A stretch of 64,000 nucleotides of DNA from Chrysomallon squamiferum. Lineage: Eukaryota; Mollusca; Gastropoda; Neomphalida; Peltospiridae. Below the pieces are notes generated by a model. It saw only the letters and a program-made list of their open reading frames with translations, was not told the origin of the DNA and ran no database searches. Of the stretch, positions 57,901-64,000 are shown one piece after another. The stretch is from the NCBI GenBank assembly GCA_012295275.1, contig CM022672.1:19287394-19351393 (forward strand). Direction: 5' to 3'. The number at the start of each line of letters is the position of its first letter. Position 1 is the first letter of the stretch. The position numbers were made by a program, and so were the translations under genes.

Positions 57901-59121
57901 AATTTGTTTTTTAATTAAAGTTATTAATATGATTGCAAACTTATATCATTCCTTTTTATTATTATTACTATTTTTTATTTGTTTGTTTTTTTTTAAATTT
58001 ATTTTATGGTTGTTCTTGATACATTAATTTTCAAAAATCAAAAAATTAAAAATATAAAATAAAATCTTGTTATGGTAGATTTTGCTTGTAAGGGTTATCT
58101 TAGTATGATAGGTTCGTAGGTTATAAAGTAACCAAGCAATGCTACAGAAAGGTTATATAATCCTTGTTATTTACTAGAAATTTCTGGGGAAAAAAACAAA
58201 AACCTTCTCAGTTTTTAATGTTAATGAAGACGATATGATTAACACAAACAGTTTGGTAAAATGATTAATACTAATAGTTTCTGAAGAAATTAAACTGTGA
58301 TTAGTGTTGAGAACGAAAATATCAGCATCATGACTTTCATCAGTTGGTTTAAATTAATGTTGTAGATTATATGTATGTATATATTTATCATTGTTAATGA
58401 AAGTGCCCTTGGTGGTTATAGAAGGGTTTTAGGTGTGATATGTCACTGGATCAGTCCCCATCACTGTAATTTCCCAGTTCTTTGAAAAACAGAACAAGAA
58501 CAGTAATTAATACATACTTCCCTCTTTATATAAAATATGTTGAAGTTGTAGGTAACAGACAGGTCTGTTTTAACATAACCTAATTAATATAATTAGGTAT
58601 TCATGAAGATGTAGGTAACTGAGGGTTAATTTATTTGAAATGAGGTACTGAAAAATAAAAGGTTAAGAATCACTGTTAACAAACACACACACACACACAC
58701 ACAAAAACACACACCCACACACACATACACACACAAATGAAATTGTAGGTAACATATTTAGTCTATTTCAACATGTTATGGTTAATACAAGTCTGAATGC
58801 CTGTGGCATACTACATAGAATAGGCAAAGTGCTTTAGTTATCTGTTTTGATATAGTATAGTTGTAGAAAACCCAAGGTAACTGACATAAACAGTTTGTAA
58901 TACTATGTAATCAGGTGATAATTTGCTTGTTAGAAAAACAGCTTGTTTAAATACAGCCAAGGACATTTGCTATGATTTTGTTATGCAATTCTGTTTTGGT
59001 GTAGGCATCTGAAGGCTGTTTGATCATTCCTTTCTGTTAAACTCAACTTTCAGGCAGAGATATGGGAAAATGTATAGTTTATTATTATTATTATTATTCT
59101 CATCAAACATTACCCTATATA

Positions 59122-59165
<44 letters not shown>

Positions 59166-62100
59166 TATGTGCTTTGATTTAATAAATAAGTGAATAAACA
59201 AACACAAAATTTAAATTAAATTAATAATAAGAAATATTAAGAAATAAAAAAATAGACAGGGTTTGCATGTTGAATTGTTAACCAGTGTATGTGATTGTTG
59301 GAATAACTTACAGTGAGTTTTAAATGTTAATTGAAGTAATATGGTTAACACAAAACTGATGTGAGTTTATTTTCTACAATCTGTGACATTGGTTTCCTTT
59401 TAGTTTTTCATGTTGTTTTTTTTCCCTCCATGCTGTAATTTCTAAATGTCAGGCATAATAAGTTTGACTTTTATGGTTTGGAATATTAGGCAATCAGGAA
59501 AGTTAATTGTTTCACAATAGTTTAACACTGTACATTAGATTAACATTGCTTGTCTTAGTTAAAGCTTTCTAATCTTAAAGAGTAACACAGACAATACTTT
59601 GTAAAACTTTGTAATCATGTGTAATTATTCAGGAAAGGCAATCATTTAAATACAGAAGTAAAAAAAAAAAATATGTGTGTGCATGCATGCACATCGTAAG
59701 CAAACATGTCCCTATACAAACATATTATTTAAGTAGAAGAGAAGTTGCTGAAACAGACTGGTTTCATTTATTATTGGGAAAATTATTGTTTATGAGAAAA
59801 AAATATAATATTAATACAGTTAATTTAATATAATAATGTAATGTAATACAATTTTATAATATGTGTAATGTAATACAATTTTATAATATGTGTAATGTAA
59901 TACAATTTTATAATATATGTAATGTAATACAATTTTTTAAATATATGTAATGTTACCCAATGCAATACAGTGCAAGAAGGCAAGCCAGTGCAACATATAA
60001 TATTACAAATAAATAATTTTTAGCTGCAGAAATTTCTCTCCATGTTTGTGAAAATTTATTTGAAAAAAAAAAAAAAAGTTTCTCTGGGTCCCATATTTTA
60101 TGGTATTCTTTGTTTTTAATCATACAACGTCTTTTACATTTTGTCATTAAGATTTTAATTTGTATATTCATTTCTGTTTCTGTTCTTTATCATGTGTATG
60201 CTTTTGCATCCTGTTCCTTTTTAACAGTTACTAAATGCATCTTGAAACTTTAGATCTGACAGAAAATATTTTAAATGACAATTTGTAAATGAAAAATAAT
60301 CATGTCATATTTTAAAAAATAATTATTACTTTCAATTATTTTAAATTGATAAATTGAGTGTATTAATGTTTTATGTGCATTTCCCTATCTACAGTTTATA
60401 GATTTATAAATTTGTAAAGGTAGCAATTTGAAAAAGTGTTTGAAAATTTATAATTACAAACTAATTAGTTTTCCTCATTACTGACATATATTGTTGTTAA
60501 TTCCCAGCAAAAATCATTAAATTTACAACACATATTTTATCCCAAAAAATATCCATATCATTCATACAATTATTGTAAATAAATTATTTCTCTCATCTTT
60601 TCTTTTTCATTTTTCTTTATTTCTACTTTTTCCTTTTTTACTTTTATTTTATATATATATATTTTCCCATTTTAATATGTTGTTCTTGCATCAGATATTG
60701 TGAAAATATTTTATGTTTGTTGCAGCGAAGGCAGAGCCTAAAAGCCCAGCTATTGTGGGTAAACAAGGAACTCAGGCTAAATTCAGTAAGATAGCCCTGA
60801 GTAAAGGTATGCACTAATTATACACATGTGCATGTGCAGTCTGCTGCCTTCTTTTCCTTGTCTTATGGTCTTTGATGGTTTTTGTGTTTCTTCAGTTTAT
60901 TATTTTATGTTGTTTTTTGTTGTTTCTATCACTGTTGTGTTGTTGTTGGGGTTTTTTTTGTTGTTTTTTTCTTAAATAATCCTAAACAGAATATATTTTT
61001 TTTTAATTGGTCATTCCAGGGTTTTAAAAAGAAAGTGAGGAAGGAAAAAAATGAGGAAAATACTGGAAATAAAGGCATTGAAAAGTTTATGAATAGATTT
61101 TTAAATTAGTTGATCCAATGTTTTGTTGCTTTTGAAAAAAAGAAAAAAATAGCAATGAGAGAAAATATGGAGAGTGAGAGCATGGAAAACTGTGTGAACA
61201 GATGTTTAAATTAGTGAATCCAGTGTTTTTGTTTAGTTTTAAAAAAAAAAAAAAGAAAGAAATAAAAGCAAATAAAAAAATAAAATAAAAAGGATATAGG
61301 GGAGTAAGAGCAAGAAAAGCTTGTGAATAGATTTTTATAAACTGCTGAATCTACTGTTTTAAAAAGAAAGAAGAAAATATGGGGAATGAGGGCAGGAAAA
61401 AGCTTGTAAAAGATTTTTAAAAATTCATGTATTACAAATAAAATGAAAATGAAAAAGAATTGGTGCCTCTTTTTTAATAATTTCAAAGAACATTTCTTTT
61501 ATAAAAGATTGAGAGCTTAAATGTAACAGCTGATTTCATTTCTGAAGCAGGTAATTATGTATGTAAAAACTGGGTTAAATCTGATAATGATGAATATGTT
61601 AATTCATATTTTGATTTATCTTGCAACATCTGTGTGTTGATGTCAGGCAAAAGCTCTAATATATATGCATTTAATTACCATTTGTTTTTATTTTATTTCT
61701 TGAATGAGATGTTCTTTTTTTATTTTTGTGGGGGGAGATTTTTTGGGAGGGTTGGGGTTTTTTTGACAGCTTTTATGGCAAATCAGCAGGAATTTATATT
61801 TTTAATCTGTTTTATTTGGTGTATTTTCTTTCTTACAAAGTTCATAAACAAAATATGGTAATTAATTAAGTTCTTCATTGCAGACTTTTAGACTTCTCCA
61901 AGAAAACCCAGTGTTTATTTATGTGAAAAGCTTTTTATTTCTATATCAGTTTATTGTTATATTTTTGTGAAATGCTTCTAATTTCTGTATCAGTTTATTA
62001 TTATATTTTTGTGAAAAGCTTCTTATTTCAGTATCAGTTCATTTATCCTCTTCTGCATTTTAATTCAGATATGTTTAAACTATATTCTTTTAAGAACTAT

Positions 62101-63222
62101 TTTTGTTTCATGGAAATTTAAAAGAAGAAATAAAAATGTATGTGATTTTAATAGCTGCTTATGCATCCTGTTGTGTTTATACTGACATATTTTAAAACTA
62201 CCTCTCTTGTGAGTTTGACTGTAAAGTGTTTTCATGCTCATAGATACTTGTTTGTAGATTGTTATTGCTATTTCCTTTTTTCAAGTGCATTGTAAACTGT
62301 AGTTTGTGCTTTGTTTTTATGTTCTTATTTTGCCAATTTTATTTTCATTTTGTAAATTCTTATTTTTTCATTTTAAAGATTTTATTTTTATTTATAATTA
62401 TTATTTATTTCCATTATATGCTATAATTAAAATGACTAAATCAAAGTGTCATAAGGAATAAGAATTAAATTATAAGCATATACTTTAATTAGAATGTATA
62501 GAAAAACGAATATATTATTTTGAGTGGTTTGTGAAACTGTTTGATTTAATATTTTGTGTAAAACATGATAGGCTGAACTGTTGTATATTATTAGAACATA
62601 AAAAACGTTTTATTTAGTAATTGCTAAAAATTACACATTATGTTACAAAGGTTAGTAAAAAGAAGAAAAACAATATAATAATAAAATAAATAATTAGTGA
62701 TTTAGGTATTTTGTATATTTAATTTACCACTATTGAATCTAGACACAAGTTTTAAAAACGAAAATATCTAATATTGAAACATAATTTACAATATTGGTAT
62801 TTATCGATTCTTACAAACTAGCAATATTTACATTAGCATTTATTTGTTGTTATCACTTTTTATTATTATCAGAGTAGTAATCAGTTACTGAGAATACCTC
62901 TATGTAATGATTTTTTCCCACAGCCTCTTAATTATTAATAATAATTTCTCTAGCTGACAGTTGTGATTGTTGTATCTAGCTGACAAGAATGTGCTCCAGC
63001 ATGATAGTTATTTGACTTAAAATTTTTAGTTTGCTGTTGTATTTTCTGAACAGTGATGTACAAGATAAATAACAACGAATTGTTTTAACTGTTACAGATA
63101 ACAACCAGTCTGTAAAAGTAGAGGACAAAAGTGACCAGAGTCTGCACATTTCTGACCTGACGAGGTCACCAATCACTGGACTTGCAGGTGACAACACACC
63201 TGTAAGAACTCCACCACCAAAG
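54925..63222 (+). CDS. WDR47: WD repeat-containing protein 47, 5' part
   Basis: WDR47 (nemitin) is a microtubule-associated protein of neurons and cilia. Coding exons: 54925-56470, 56890-57511, 60726-60806, 63098-63222; the WD40 exons lie right of the window. Residues about 10-42 are a LisH motif (TDIIKLICEFLQNRFLNISM) and about 48-105 a CTLH domain (LFLRQLILDGQWDDVMDFIQ). RLLQLVLKGLLYESCVEYCQ, SLISWLQSIP and RPRSAEIMTRSLNPQFDGLN match vertebrate WDR47. A coiled coil near residues 450-490 (ELYKEYQRQRQRLMEQL) precedes a Ser/Pro-rich disordered stretch. Exon 2 (56890-57511) carries an apparent one-base frameshift between 57280 and 57344: the first frame stops at TAG 57342-57344 while the next frame continues with similar composition to the donor and in phase with exon 3. 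Downstream exons are in phase with that second frame. Confidence 0.93.
57280..57344 (+). other. WDR47: Frameshift window in WDR47 exon 2
   Basis: The frame coming from exon 1 ends at TAG 57342-57344. The frame that leads into exon 3 is closed upstream by TAA at 57277-57279. The shift must therefore lie in this 65-base window and be equivalent to one extra base (or two missing). No intron of plausible size with the right phase fits here. Confidence 0.8.
58540..58900 (+). repeat. Diverged repeat units with GTAGGTAAC, WDR47 intron
   Basis: TTGTAGGTAACA with related flanks occurs near 58548, 58607 (GATGTAGGTAACT) and 58743, with a decayed form near 58861. The 58548 and 58743 copies stay similar for about 45 bp. 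An internal CA array lies at 58683-58702. Confidence 0.5.
59123..59162. repeat. 40-base A homopolymer, WDR47 intron
   Basis: Uninterrupted run of 40 A preceded by an ATT tract at 59083-59098. Possible retroposon tail, but no element body was recognised. Confidence 0.9.
59838..59970 (+). repeat. 27-bp tandem repeat, about 4.5 copies
   Basis: The unit starts GTAATGTAATACAATTTTAT and repeats at 59838, 59865, 59892 and 59919 with a decayed fifth copy from 59947. The first three copies are almost identical, so this is young or recently homogenised. Confidence 0.93.
61019..61430 (+). repeat. Degenerate ~80-130 bp repeat, WDR47 intron
   Basis: GTGAATAGATTTTTAAATTA-like blocks followed by GAATCCAGTGTTTT-like blocks recur near 61088, 61193, 61323 and 61405, each preceded by a purine-rich GAAAATATGGAGA-like stretch. 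Four diverged tandem copies of one unit explain this. Confidence 0.75.
61923..62041 (+). repeat. 44-bp tandem repeat, about 2.7 copies
   Basis: GTGAAAAGCTT followed by ATTTCTGTATCAGTTTATT repeats at 61923, 61967 and 62011 with few differences. Confidence 0.9.
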
Positions 63223-63856
63223 GTAAATTCTTTAATTTTTATTTTAAACAGGTCATCAATTCGTTATCTGAAATCCAAAAAAGCTTTGAAACGTCATCTT
63301 TTAAATAATATTTAAATTTAAATTTTTTATGTTTTTGTTTTTTCCTTCATAAAGCATCATTTGTATACCTATATACAGGTATAATGTTCAATTTGCATAT
63401 GTTACAAGTTTAATTAAGTACTTTTCTTACATAGATGAACTGTATTTAAGAACTGTATAAACAATATTAATGGACTGGCTGTAAAGATTTCGGATAAAGA
63501 GTATTTGACCTGCATAATTTATGATGTAGTACTTAAAATGACTAGTTTAAACTTTGATTTATTGATTAGTACTGTATTAAAAGGACATCATTTGAGAATG
63601 TTTTCTTTTGGGTGACATATAATGTGATGTTCTTCCTGCCATATGCATTACATGAATGAGAAGACTTCTTAATTCATTATACTGTCCAGCAGGTTGGGTT
63701 CTTTGAAAGTTTTGTTAGGCAGATATTGGACAGCAGTGCTTTGTGGCTGTTGTGATTTTGGGGTGGTTACTTGTCCCACTGCTGGTCCACTCTCTGTCTC
63801 TCTTTAATAATATATTGATATGAATTACTTGTCCAGTGAAGTGGTACAAACAAGAA

Positions 63857-64000
63857 CTGTTCTAGAGATTGCTGTTATAGTCAGCTTGTTGAGAATACCG
63901 TTTCAGATAACTTACAGAGAAAACTGTTCTAGATACTTCTATACAATACTGTTTTAGACAGCTTAGAGAATTCTTTTTCCAGATAATTTAGAGAGAAAAC
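63857..64000 (+). repeat. Degenerate ~25-bp tandem array at right edge
   Basis: ACTGTTCTAGA-like starts followed by AACTTACAGAGAA-like ends recur about six times (for example near 63857, 63924, 63950) and run off the window. It is in the WDR47 intron that begins at 63223. Confidence 0.65.

Overview
This is nuclear DNA from an animal. Genes are split by many introns with GT...AG borders, the intergenic and intronic DNA is strongly AT-rich and full of ATT, CA and TTTA microsatellites and long A or T runs, and exons are clearly richer in G and C. The proteins are ordinary bilaterian housekeeping, transport and cytoskeletal proteins with close human counterparts. Intron sizes of about 0.3-3 kb, retained U12-type introns and the sequence style suggest a spiralian invertebrate, most likely a mollusc; the exact group is a guess. 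No bacterial operon, CRISPR array, rRNA or convincing tRNA gene is present.

Layout from left to right. KIFAP3, the kinesin-II accessory subunit (minus strand, 3' end cut off by the window), lies head-to-head with NTMT1, an N-terminal protein methyltransferase (plus). RPL35 (minus) is head-to-head with ARPC5, an Arp2/3 complex subunit (plus). An FKBPL-like TPR protein (minus) is head-to-head with GOLGA1/golgin-97 (plus, 20 coding exons). An unrecognised five-helix membrane protein (minus) is head-to-head with a 1185-residue C2H2 zinc-finger protein (plus). Last is WDR47 (plus, 5' part only, WD40 repeats beyond the right edge). Strands therefore alternate as four successive divergent pairs separated by convergent gaps.

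The genes do not form one pathway, but several share a cytoskeleton and traffic theme: KIFAP3 with kinesin-II, ARPC5 with actin branching, GOLGA1 with trans-Golgi tethering and WDR47 with microtubules. RPL35, ARPC5(L) and GOLGA1 are, from memory, also neighbours on human 9q33.3, so part of this block looks like an ancient linkage.

The points most worth a second look are: three minor-spliceosome introns in two nearby genes, one with an unusual terminal dinucleotide pair; a GC-AG intron in the same small gene; an RPL35 start codon alone in its exon and a poly(A) signal fused to its stop codon; two promoter-region pairs of perfect CRE palindromes with identical 25-bp spacing; a zinc-finger protein with many sumoylation motifs and a four-copy novel motif; an apparent +1 frameshift and an overlapping upstream ORF in WDR47; a 736-bp MITE-like element inside GOLGA1; and several degenerate minisatellites.
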